Shown here: piece by piece, positions 26,935-38,531 of the stretch
Layout of the letters: every line of letters starts with the position of its first letter
Numbering within the stretch: position 1 is the first letter of the stretch
DNA from: Hirudinaria manillensis
Lineage: Eukaryota > Annelida > Clitellata > Hirudinida > Hirudinidae
Assembly: GCA_034509925.1 (NCBI GenBank)
Contig: CM067526.1
Coordinates: 7,492,744 to 7,556,743 of the forward strand
Length of the DNA stretch: 64,000 bases
Direction of reading: 5' to 3'
Notes under the pieces: model-generated
What the model was told of the DNA's origin: nothing
What the model saw: only the letters and a program-made list of their open reading frames with translations
Database searches by the model: none
Translations under genes and position numbers: made by a program

Positions 26935-29900
26935 TCACCACACCTGAACTTTGTTTATTTCAAATTGTTGCTTTATGTCTTCAGAATTGCACTTGTCCAG
27001 TGTCAGGGATCCGTGGGCTACGAGGTCAGCTTTAGCACACATGCCAGATTCAGCATATTTTAGTTGACCGCTTCCCTAAACAAACAAACAAACAAACAGT
27101 TGAAAATACTTTGCAATATTGGCAATATTATAATTCATTCATTCAGTGACCTGTCATTATTTCAGTTAATATATTCTATAAGATTATTAATAATTGATTG
27201 TTCTCTCTGAAGAAATTTGTATACAAAACATAAATAGCATTGGTTGCCCAGATAATGGATGGAGAAATACCTCAATACCAGGACTAAGTCAAAAACTAAA
27301 TCATATTTGTTATATTTCTGCTGTTCTTGGTATCTTGTGTGCCTATTTGGCCAACAAAGACAAAGAATCAATAACAAACTTTATCATAATTCCATGGACC
27401 AGAAGGTTCAACCGGACAGTAATGGATGCTGATTTTGTTTGAACCATATTTATCAATACACCTTTCTCCATAACCTATCTGACCATTCTCATTGAGTCTG
27501 AAAAGCTGAAATAATACATTATTGCATTATCTTTCAATGACTTTTTCAATTTCTTCAACATACACTAAATGAATGAATTAATTAATTAAAACGAAATAAC
27601 AAACCTGACTTCCCCCTTTATGATGGCATGAAAATACTTCAATTGGTCCACCTCCTGCACTTTGACCCCTTGTGTCCCAGCAGATATTTGCTACTTTCAG
27701 TTTTATCTATTTCAGGGCATATGATATGTTGGAAATAATGTGGGACTAATTAACTAAATCTTAGGTTAAACTATTCCATAGGTTATATGTAATAAATTCC
27801 ATTATATGGATTATATAATCAATAAACAATGAAAAACAAACTGAAGAAAGTCCAAGGAAAAAGAAAGGGTTTAAGGAAAATTAATTCCCTTTAATCTAGC
27901 TTGACCAAGAAAATTCTGCCAAATTCAAACATCTTGTTAAAAAATTTTAATTGAAATGAGTTAATACTTTTCATTGCTAATTATTTTATTCATGATCATG
28001 CTTTCCATTAATCATAACATATTTAGAATACATCAAGCCTTTCTTGGAGATAGTAGAACCTGTTCTTCAGAAGTGGACACAAATTCACCATGGTCTGCTC
28101 CAGGTGGTTTCAAATATTACTGGCACGATGTCAAAGTCCAAAGAGAAAACAGAATTCCTCAACATATATTGAAACGCTGATCAAATACCTCTCATCCTAT
28201 AAAATAGATGCCAATGCCTTAAGCTAACTAATGTAACCAGGTACTTCTGGACAAAAACTTCGAAGATATCTCATTATCATGTCATGTGACACTGATTCTA
28301 CCTAATGCCTCTATATGCCTCATATGTTCCATGGAATGCTTATCTCTTCCATAAAGTTGAATTGAGTGTCCCCTTTCCATCAGCCATCACAACATGATCC
28401 TGTTTAGTCTCAATATGAGTCCCTACAGACTATCTACCCAGAACTTTACTACCCACGACTTTGTCAAAGGAAACCATGCCGAAACAAACTATCAAAAGTA
28501 CTGGAACCTTTTACAGTTCTTTGTTCAATCAACTCTACAAGCTGAGAACAAATAAATAATATTTTATATAATAAACAAAATAATTCCCTTCTGGATTTAT
28601 TCCTTTGGACATTTCTTTTGTATCGTAAAGATTTAATTGTATTTGTTCATAGTTGAGGTTCATAAAATAATTATAAATCAATCAATATGGTAACAATATT
28701 ACTTCTATAAAATGAAGTGACTAACCTCTCCCCAGCCAATATTTGGAGGAGGTGGGGGAAAATCCCTGAACACCTCAAATGCCACTGTTTCCATAAACCA
28801 CTTGAAGCTCTTACAATGGTTCTTTTCCTTAAATTCCAACTGTTTCGATATATCACCAATGGGATACCCTCTGATGGTGGGTTCCCTGGTGTAGAAGTAT
28901 TCCCTGTATTCAGGATCCAGCCAAACTTCAACCACTCTCATGTAATTCTGTTGCAGACATAATTTCACAACAGTGATACATAAAAACTATGGTAGTATTA
29001 GTAACAACAATAACAAGGATAGTATACAAGTAAAAAGTCTTTCTCAGCCATAAGACAGTCTTTTCAGCAAAAGTATCTTAAAATGAAATTTTTGTTAGTT
29101 AAGTCTTTTTGAAAGCACTTTCTAAAGAAATATGCAAATAAAAATCCCTTAATCATTTCCTCCACTCATTAAGATTCTGCATTCTGATCATCACACAGTC
29201 TTTCGTTGAGTCAATATAAATCAAATGTATGAATTTATAATTATTTCATGTAATAACTGACATTCAATTATTTCTTGTTACTAAAGTGCTGCAAGTATAA
29301 AATTCACTAAAAAAAATAATTCAAGAGCAAGTCCAAAATTGATTAAATTTGAAGACAAATTACTTGAACAACAGTAACAAAGTAAAAAAGAACTCTTCAA
29401 AAAAGTAATCATAAGTCAATCTTTCAAAAGAAGGTTGAAAATAACTCAGAAAAGGAAAGAAGAACATGAAGAAATATTAATAAAAATTCATATACAAAAG
29501 CAAGTCCCACTCCAATCTTCTTTTCTGATGAGGCTTAATTAATGCTTACATCAATGTTGTAACAGGTGCTCAAATCCTTGCGCACGATGTTCAGGTTTGA
29601 AGCAAAACAAAGCTTAATGCTATGCAATGGTCCGATGTCGACAACATTTTATAATCCAACAAATTATGAACATAATTGTATTTAAAGAATCTCTAAATTT
29701 GTATCCATTCAACAATTTTAATTGTGTAATTGTGAATTTAAATTATGGAACTTATTCTAACATTATCATAATTATTATTTTAAATCTTACAATTAAAATG
29801 ATGGGAATCCTAGGGTTTATTTTTCCAAATCCATAGGGCATGTGGTTCCTATAAACATGACCAACTCTGGAGCAAGGAACCCATTCTATACTACCTCCAC

Positions 29901-31782
29901 ATTGCCAAATCTGTTAAACAATAATAAACATCAATTGATTAAAAACCTATTGGTGGATTTAATATTTTAATCAAGTTTATTAATATTGGCAGATGTATCC
30001 TATAATCCCTAGGTTCGCTTTTAAATGACAAACAAGTTCACTTTCAGATTAAAATGAGCAAAAACCTTGAAAGATAACTCAAAATTTTCCCCTCCCCAAA
30101 TCTGAAGACCATCATCATATCCGCCTAATTCCAGGAAGTAATTCCTATCCATGGCAAACAAACCTCCAGCATGTGTTGGAGACCTGGATAAAACCAATTT
30201 GAAGGGTTGCATATAACAGAGCAGGTTGTTGAGCTTTTAAAGTATCTTTTACTTGTATGGCTCACTCTCGTGCTGTCTTTCATCTAGGACCTCTTTCGGA
30301 ACTTCAGATTCTTTATAAAGGAACCCCCACTCAAAAATGCCCCTATAATGTCTGTGCTTTTGGTAGACAGATGAATAATGGAAGTCATCCCAGTTTATGC
30401 CATCTATTGTGGGAACAGCCATGATGGTCCTTGCAAATTAAAATTTCTTTCATTGCTTCTTCATAATGAAACAATCACACATTGGTAATCAAGTTATTTC
30501 TGGCAGCATAATTGCAATGAGGATACAAAATATAAAATCATGTCTTAATATAGGATAGAAGCATTGGAACTGAATGAAATCTTGACAATTGAAGCATAGC
30601 CAAATTAAAATCTCATTGAAAAAGTTTAAGGTAAAATATGCCATTTCCCAATATTAAAATAGCACATACCTATTGTAATGAATTCTGGAAAGCAATGGGA
30701 CCAGCCAGTTCTTTCCACATTCACAGTGAGCATCAAGAAATACAATGACATCCCCCACAGAAAGACGTGCTCCCTTATTCCTTGTGCCAATTAGACCTAG
30801 CCTCTCATCATTTCTGTACAGCTTCACGATGCCGTGGAATCGCTTTATGTAATCATCAAGTCTTTGGCGCAAATCAACTGTTTAACCAGAATATAACCTG
30901 ATGTAATCACATTTGGTATAATCACATAAAATCATCAAGTTTTAATAATTGTGGTGTTTATAAATACTAAAGACTGCAGAATTAAAGTATTTTTCATCTG
31001 AAAACAAGTACTGCCATACCTTTGTCACTAAAATCGTCAACCAAAATAATTTCTTTAAGTAGAGTAGGAGGGGTAGTTTTGATGACGCTGTGCACGGTCC
31101 TCAAAAGTGTTGAGAAACCTTCATTATGGAAAACTATTATCACACTTGCTGTAGGTAGGTTTTCAGGGTAATGCCAATATTTGCACCTGAAATTCGATTT
31201 AAAAATGAATAACAAGTACTTTAAAAGTTTTCTAATATTTGTACAACTCCACAGATAAATTTAAAATCTTAACCCACTCATCTAATCTTGTATCAGGAAT
31301 GTTTCTTGTCAAAGAAATTTTATCACTTGCCACCATATTAAAACCAAATTCATTGACTGATATCCTTGCTCGATCTTGTTCATCTTTATCCAAAATAACT
31401 CTTTCACCATTTTCACCTATAACAAGCATAAATTATCATTAAAAGTATGCTATGGATTAATAAGTTCTTACAATACCAACCTGGCCCATATTCTGGTGAA
31501 AAATTTGGTTCATAATTTCCCATTACCCCCCATTTTAAAATTGCATTCCTGTTGTTAAATACATTGCCATTTCCAAAATCCTATTGGTGAAAAACTTGCA
31601 TGATTATAAATTACATTTTCACATAAAAAGTTCCTCACTTTAGTATCACTCCTGTGCATTAGTGAATTGTGCATCGTGGACTTGTCAAACAGATTCACCA
31701 GCAAAGGCAAAGCAAATACTGAGCACACAATAAGACTGAACAATTTGACAAAAAACTTGAGTGAAAATCTAAACCTGATCAT
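26935..31782 (-). CDS. GALNT7: Polypeptide N-acetylgalactosaminyltransferase, GALNT7-like
   Basis: A Golgi enzyme that adds GalNAc to Ser/Thr during mucin-type O-glycosylation; GALNT7 prefers already GalNAc-bearing peptides. Thirteen exons (minus): 31782-31639, 31580-31481, 31416-31278, 31186-31020, 30877-30670, 30429-30253, 30183-30066, 29910-29791, 29612-29550, 28947-28726, 27706-27605, 27505-27380 and 27075-26935. All phases match and the sum is 608 residues. It is a type II membrane protein: a short cytosolic [10 protein letters not shown], then a hydrophobic anchor. The catalytic domain shows [27 protein letters not shown] (metal-binding DxH), [23 protein letters not shown] and [13 protein letters not shown]-terminal ricin-type lectin domain follows ([28 protein letters not shown]). 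The DECKYWHY and [10 protein letters not shown] blocks favour GALNT7 over other family members. The linker exon at 29612-29550 is small and its acceptor is weak. Confidence 0.95.
27077..27098. repeat. CAAA microsatellite
   Basis: Five tandem CAAA units lie immediately at the 3' splice site of the last GALNT7-like intron. On the coding strand they form the GTTT-rich tract before the acceptor. Confidence 0.8.
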
Positions 31783-32171
31783 GATTTAAATCTGAAATTT
31801 GATGGTTTTTTTTAGAATTATGTAATAACCATATATCTGCTTCCACAGTTAAAATTTAGGATTTAAACATTTACCATAAATAGGTTGAAAATCATAAATA
31901 CACTGAACAAATAAGCTCGATATCTCCGCGCTGTCCCAATCTTAAGACGAATCAAAACCCCACAACATCAACTCCAGTAACGAGCTTCTCGAAAAGGCTT
32001 AAGACACAAGAAAATTGCAACGCGGCACAACGTTTGAACGCCTATTGATATAAATATATTTGCGGGTTTCTCTATTGGCCAGATTGATCATGTTTGATCT
32101 AGCTCAATCAGAAAAACCACTTGACGATTTAAACTATAATTAAATAAGTTTAATCTTACTTTTGCAGGTGA
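31783..32171. promoter_or_regulatory. Putative bidirectional promoter interval
   Basis: A 390-base gap between the start codons of two divergent genes, GALNT7-like (minus) and the gene at 32193 (plus). No TATA box or initiator can be assigned. An acceptor-like TTTTGCAG just before 32169 suggests that the plus-strand gene has an upstream non-coding exon within this gap. The promoter role is inferred from geometry only. Confidence 0.35.
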
Positions 32172-32192
32172 ATGAATTTGAGGTTCGTTAAG

Positions 32193-33060
32193 ATGTATCG
32201 ATTATTTGAACTCATACTAGTTCCCGTACCTACCTATTGGACACTTTCCGGCCTAGCCTATAAGTGGAATGATCATTCGAGCTGCGAAGAATCCCTGAAT
32301 GGCAAATTACAGGTAGGAAAAAAACATAAGCCCCAACCTTTTTATGTCCATATAAATCACGGTATTCAATCAATTCTTGACCTACTATATATAAGCGCTA
32401 AACCCAATCATTTCTGTAAGAAACCGCATAATCAGCAAAGCAGCCTTCGCTAGCGCAGAGACGTTATTTCAGTCTTGCCCAGCTTTGCCTTTCCCCTCTC
32501 AAATAACGTCCGTCGCCTTCGGTAACACAATCTAGAAGTGATAATGCTATTCTCTCCCAAACTTATTATCATAATACAACGAAACAACCGAAAACAGCCG
32601 ATGCGTCAAGCGCCCCAAAGAAAAGTTTCTCCAGGTCTTCCCCCAAATGGAAAACACATTAGATCTCCATGACAATTTTCCTATAAGTACAGTAAACTGA
32701 TTGGTCAAAGTCTTGTCTAGTCATAAGTTTCTTCCCCTCCACAAATATAGTCCTAATCAGGATCATAGACAGACTTGCAGTAATAATGCAGGTCAGTTGA
32801 AATACAATGGAAATGGCAAACAGATTATGTCAGACTGGACACTAAGAAGCACATATCTCAATCGGGCATGCAACTACTATTTCCTGAGGTTCCTGGAAGA
32901 CCTTATAATTTCACAAAGGTCTAGATTGCTGAAAAAGACTCTGATGCTCAGGGCTGATGATCAAATATTGCCCTTGAAACGGCATCTCAGTCACATATCT
33001 TCAGGAGAATTCAAAGCATTGAAGCATAAGGCTTCTTTTAGTGATGTGAAATGTGAATAA
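32193..33060 (+). CDS. Hypothetical two-exon protein, head-to-head with GALNT7-like
   Basis: Exon 1 reads from an ATG at 32193 (an upstream in-frame ATG at 32172 is also possible) to CAG|GTAGG at 32311. Exon 2 (32761-33060) follows a strong pyrimidine tract ending in CAG at 32760 and reads in phase 0 to a TAA, about 139 residues in all. The N terminus has a short hydrophobic stretch (LFELILVPVPTYWTLSGLAY) that could be a membrane or mitochondrial targeting segment. The C-terminal half is basic and helix-prone (FLRFLEDLIISQRSRLLKKT). Codon composition and phase agreement support a real gene. I do not recognise the family. Confidence 0.5.
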
Positions 33061-34075
33061 ATGAAATGTTGAAAATTGATATAACTAAAACACTTTTATC
33101 CGCATGAGTAAAATGCTTTAATAATAAAATCTTTAAATTATGTGTCTGCTTCTCTTGCCTTTCCTTTCCAAAAGTTCCCATGCTTTCATTTATGAATATT
33201 TGAACTTACACTTTCATAAGCAATAACAAGACAAACAACATACAGAACAAGCTTGAACTCCAAAGATTCAAATTAATCGATAAATTATTACAAGATTTAC
33301 ACATCATAACAAAGTTCTAATTCACTCACCTGCAGAAGTAAGACATCAGAATTGATTTCAGAATTTAACGAATGTAACATGAGATACAATGTTTACCAAA
33401 GATAAAATATTACTCATGTTACTTTCAAGTCACAGTCAAGATTCTACCTAGATCTAAAATCCTTTATGCTCAAGTAATTATGGTAACCCAACACCACAAA
33501 TTAGATGAAAATTAGAAATGACATTTCTAAAGAACATTAGGTATAGATAATAATCCCTAAATGTGAAGCAATCATGATGTTCCGGTTTTAAAAGTCAAGC
33601 CAACAGACAACAGGCAAATCAGGAGTAAGAGATTACATCAAATAAGACTTTGACCAAAATAACATTCAAACTATGACCTTGAACAAAATATTACAAATCT
33701 GTATGAAATGTACACATGTAAGATGATGAAGACAATGGATCAGATTATTTACAAAATAATAACCTCACATAAAATTGCTTTAGAAGTAAAACAAAATAAG
33801 TAAGGATGCACTAAAAACTGTCACTGGTGACTAGTTGAGTTACACACCACACCCCACCACAAAGCAGTCGACAGTGTCAAACATTCATCAGCTGGTGAGT
33901 AGCAGTCAGCTTGTGCCATTAAAGGTCAGCAAAAGAGAATTCCTTCCAATAATAATAATAAATTAATAATAATTATTATTATTAATATAATTCCATCACC
34001 AAAAATGTATTGAAAAAATTGTCAGGCATCAGTTGGAATGGAGAATCAAAACAAAATATCTTGCCATGAACTGCA
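33061..34075. other. Intergenic; opposing 3' UTRs
   Basis: Spacer between the convergent plus-strand hypothetical gene and the minus-strand MFSD14 gene. It contains an imperfect AAT/ATT inverted microsatellite at about 33947-33992. No gene seen. Confidence 0.45.
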
Positions 34076-37000
34076 TCATGTTGTTTCAGACATTTTCTGC
34101 ACCAATGGGGAGTGATCCATGCTTCTGGACTGATCTGAAAATGAATAATAGCAATAATAAGAATTACCCAAAATGTGACCCATATACAAAATATATTATC
34201 ATTCACATTTTTCCTACGTTTCAATTTCTAAGACTTACTGCTTACAACATTAATGTTCTAGACAAATTTCTAATCAACGAAATAAAGACAGCATTTGACA
34301 ACTACTTACAAAGCAACAAAAATAAAAATGATCGGCCTCAATAGGAGTGAACAAAAAAAAATTACCAACAAAAGAAGCTACTTACGATTCTTCTCAGAAA
34401 GTTGAAAAGATCTTCTTGAGGTTGGTGATTTCAGCATGGTGTGGGGGTTATCAGGTATAAATAAGGCCACCATCAAGGAGAGGATGACCAGAATAGCACC
34501 AAAAACAAAAGGTGGACCAGGCAGTATTGTCTAAAAAGGATAAAATCTGAAGAACTTTAAATACTGGGCAACAAATTAATTAAATCTGAGCATTTGATTA
34601 AAATTAAATTTGTTTAAATATGCCGTAATTTGACTGTTTTCTAATGTTCTTTTTTTAATTAATTACATGATTAATGTGCCTAGCATCTTCCTGATACACA
34701 CTTTCTAATATAAATATATATGCCAGTGAATTGCTGCTCATGAAAATATAACAGCACATTTTTTGTTGAGAATAATTGATATAAGAGTGTCTTATTTTCA
34801 GGGTTGCACGGCACCCATTTTGAGATAATATTTTGAATTCATACACACATTCATATGTATACGTATGTATACAACAGACCTCGTGCAATTGATGAAGGAA
34901 ATCCCTATGAGTCTCAATATATCCATTTGCTATGTGAGACTTGTTGAAATTTTGACCAAAAGATGATTTTGAATTGAGTCTACTGTTCTTGGTATGTTCA
35001 TTGAGGTCAACATGAAACAGGTAGAAGATGAAGCCATAAAGGGCAGGTCCCAAGCCATTGCAGAGGCTCCTGACACCTGTAATGATGCCTTGGGCAACAC
35101 CTGGTCAAATAATTAATAAAAAGCTCTCCTTCAACAAGATGAAGCATTTTATCAATATGGAGAAATGCCTCCAAAACTCCATCCTAACCCTGTTGATCAT
35201 CACTGGCATGTGCAGAAGCGAAGGCACTGATGGCCGGGTAAGTAATGGTGCTCAACGCCCCCAACAAGCCAGCAGACCATATGATCCTACAATGAACAGA
35301 TAAAGTCTATTTTAAATTCATGATTTTCTACAACATTATGATACATAATGCACTTAACTAATTCATAACCATGATGATCCAAGTAATCCTAATTGGAATC
35401 AAATTATTCAAACAAATTGAAATCAATCCATCATTTACAATCAATCCAAGCCTAATTTCATATGATAGTCATTCCACTTTTATCTTCTACAAAGACAGTA
35501 TTCTGATCAATTTAAGAGCCATCTATCCAATAATAACCATGATTTTGAGCTGAAGCCAAGCATGAACAATTGCAGCATTTCGAGAAGAAGACCGACAATA
35601 ATGGTGTTTTTGATGCCCATGTATTGCAGCATTAAATTCAACACAAATGTCTGAGCCACAACAGACATGAGGCCAACAACAGCCATAAAGGTGGCAACAT
35701 CTTCAGGATTGAAGTCCATAACCTTTGGATTTTTACAAGAAAAATTATATCTTCAAGCCATTGCATTTTAATAATTTTATTAAACAAATTTATTTAAACA
35801 TCATTACATATTCATAAGGAGATGAACTCACAAGTCGGAGATAGACAAAGAAACAGGAATATTCCCCTGCCTCAGGAAGATATGAAAAGAAGACTGTTAC
35901 ACACAACATCAGAATCAAGAAGTCTTGACCAATGCGCCTCAAAGCCTTTAATGAAGCAAACGTTATGTTATATCACTGCCATTATTCTTATTTGATTTCA
36001 TTAATACTTAATTGAAAACAAAACAAATACCGAAGGTCGTATCACGGAAACTGACCCCGAATGGATCGGCTTTATCCCAAGCTATCGTGGAACCCCATGA
36101 CGAGGATCGACACTTTTCAGGCAGAGACTCGGGGACAAACATGAGAATAAAAATGACATCAAACACGGCCACTGCCGTCGCCAGTGCTATGACCAGGTTG
36201 TCGCCGAAGGTACGGCCCAGGTATGCGCCGATAGCAGGACTGGTAACCAAGCTAGCGGCAAAAGTGGCCGAAACCTGAATCAGAAGCCGGAATATCACGA
36301 TTTCGGTCAAAATCCAAATGCAAAATAGTCGATAATTACAGACCGCTCCGTAAGCAGTACTTCTATCCTCCTCGCTGGTCACGTCGGCCACATAAGCAAA
36401 CACGATGCTGAAGGTCACCGAGAACACGCCCGACAAGGAGAGCATGGCAAAGTACCACCTGAACCAAAGGTCACGTAAAATGTAAACATTAAATGAATCC
36501 AAACTATTTGTGTCTCCACTGACCATGGACTGAATTTCATGAGTGGAAGGGGAGCACAGGTGAATGTTACAGTCAGTAGAAGAAATGGCCTCCTACCCCA
36601 CACATCTGATAAAGCCCCAATCAGTGGAGCACTGAGAAATGAAAGAAGACCCTAAAAAAAAATAAATTTGGTTTCAGACATAAATTAGGATCTACTTAAT
36701 GTTGCTTTTGCTTCTATGATATCCCCATATTTTTAAGAAAAAGTTAAAAGATTAAAACTTAGTATGGTTATTTAGATTAGAATTTTGATAAAAAAAAATA
36801 AGGTAACAATTAACATAAAAAGCATATTTAAAGAGTTAATAATAGTAATGCTTAAAAAGATTCCAAATATTCACCTTGACTCCTTGTATGAGTCCATTCA
36901 TCAGGAATGCATGTTCAGGAAACATATCATTGAGGACCTGGAAAAGCCATCAATTAAAAAATACTTCATAATATAATAATTAATAATATAAATAAAAGTG

Positions 37001-37591
37001 AAATTAGATGAAATGCAATTATTAGATGTTAATAGTGTCACAAACATTTATGGTAATTAAATTATATTTTATTTCAGTTAGCAACATCTAAGTCAGATCA
37101 AAACAAAAAAGTTTTATAATCCAGACCATTCTTTAACTTTTGCAAGAGTTAAAACTAAAAAGATTACACTATTTGAGGTAATTCACTTCAATCATTGTAT
37201 ACTAACCGTAATAACAGGGCTCATAACCAGACCCCAACTAAAAAACTCGAGGAATATGATGACAAGTGCATGGACCAAACTAGGCTGGTTGAGAAAGCCA
37301 TATTTGGCTTTCTTAAAGAAAATTTATACATAAATTAAAATCAGATCAATGGCAATAGAGAAAAAAGTGTAAATGACTTATTATTACCAACCAACTGTTA
37401 ATTTCAATTTGAAATTTCATTTGAACAATATATTCCAAATAATAAGAACATAAATATGTAATTAATGAAGAGTAAGTGCACATATGATTTGAAGCACTCA
37501 CCGTAATGACGAATTTATCCTTATCCTGTTTGTGAGTGTTTCTATTCCAGTAAAGCAAACCTACAACTCTAGCCTTTTTCTTCCCTAACAT
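34076..37591 (-). CDS. MFSD14: MFSD14 (HIAT1)-type major facilitator protein
   Basis: A twelve-helix orphan transporter of endomembranes, conserved across animals. Twelve exons (minus): 37591-37502, 37311-37207, 36937-36875, 36651-36524, 36458-36344, 36274-36056, 35945-35832, 35722-35538, 35286-35189, 35100-34880, 34530-34386 and 34134-34076. All phases agree, giving 513 residues; vertebrate MFSD14A is about 490. Family blocks appear in order: IIFLEFFSWGLV, FLMNGLIQGVKGLLSFLSAP, LIGALSDVWGRRPFLLLT (MFS signature loop), FSIVFAYVADVTSEEDR, LVTSPAIGAYLGR, FVPESLPEKCR, FFSYLPEAGEYSCFFVYLR, SAGLLGALSTITYPA, SLCNGLGPALYGFIFYLFH and LPGPPFVFGA. The C-terminal tail is short and polar. The exon at 36274-36056 is distinctly richer in GC than its neighbours. 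The gene appears intact. Confidence 0.96.
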
Positions 37592-38531
37592 CTTTATTGT
37601 TAGCAGGACATTTGCTGCCGACTCCAGAAGTTTGATTGCGCAAACACACTACGCGGGACTCTAAAATAAAAATAATAACAGGGTAAATTTCCTGTAATGA
37701 TCAACACTTCTTTGGGAGATTGACGATGCATTTTTTTAAATTGAAAAAATTACTTAAAATAATTCAAACTTAAACAGTCTTGAAGAGCGAAATTTGAACT
37801 GTAAGTGTATTCAATTGATATTCAATTGTAGTCATTACCTGAATTGATTTAAAATGACATGTTACAAGACACTCATTTAAAAATTTTGTAATGCTATCGA
37901 ATTTACAATTTAATAAATTGTTGTTCAAAGCAAACCTATTATAATACTCCCACGCAATCTGTTACTAAATTAATGTGTACCGTTATCCCTGCGTTAACTG
38001 GGTAAAAAGAGACTCACATTTTACAAAAATTAAATCATTAATTGAGAAAAGGTAAAAAAAAATGTTCACAATAATTCTGCTTTAATGCGGTGGCTTCGGA
38101 GTGCTTTCCAGAGCTGCTTGCATGTGCTGCGGTTTTGCACTTATAAAAAGGCCGCAGAAAATTACGACGTACGCACGCTCGGATAATAAGAAGCATTTCA
38201 AAAATGTCTGGAAGTCGATAGTGGCATGTCCCTCACAAACATGGATTTACGAAGCTGTTTTTTGTCTCTAAACATGTACTTAGGTTCCTTCACTGAAATA
38301 CCGATTCAATTCGGATAAAGTTGATGATATATCCATATCATAAGAGACCGTGTTCATAGCAAGTAATCGAAGAGAATAAAGTAATCTCGAAATTTTGACG
38401 TGAGGCTCTGAATTTCTGTTAACGTATGGAACGACCTCATCGGAAGATTTGCTCAATTGTCACGATTGTCTTGTTTTACTCCTAAGCTTCCAACTGGTAA
38501 TTTAAGTAAAACAACGCTTCCACAATTAGCC
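37592..38531. other. Intergenic, divergent promoter region
   Basis: Spacer between the MFSD14 gene (minus) and the membrane-protein gene (plus). Somewhat GC-richer sequence at 38090-38180 precedes the plus gene and may be promoter or UTR. Nothing specific is identified. Confidence 0.4.
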
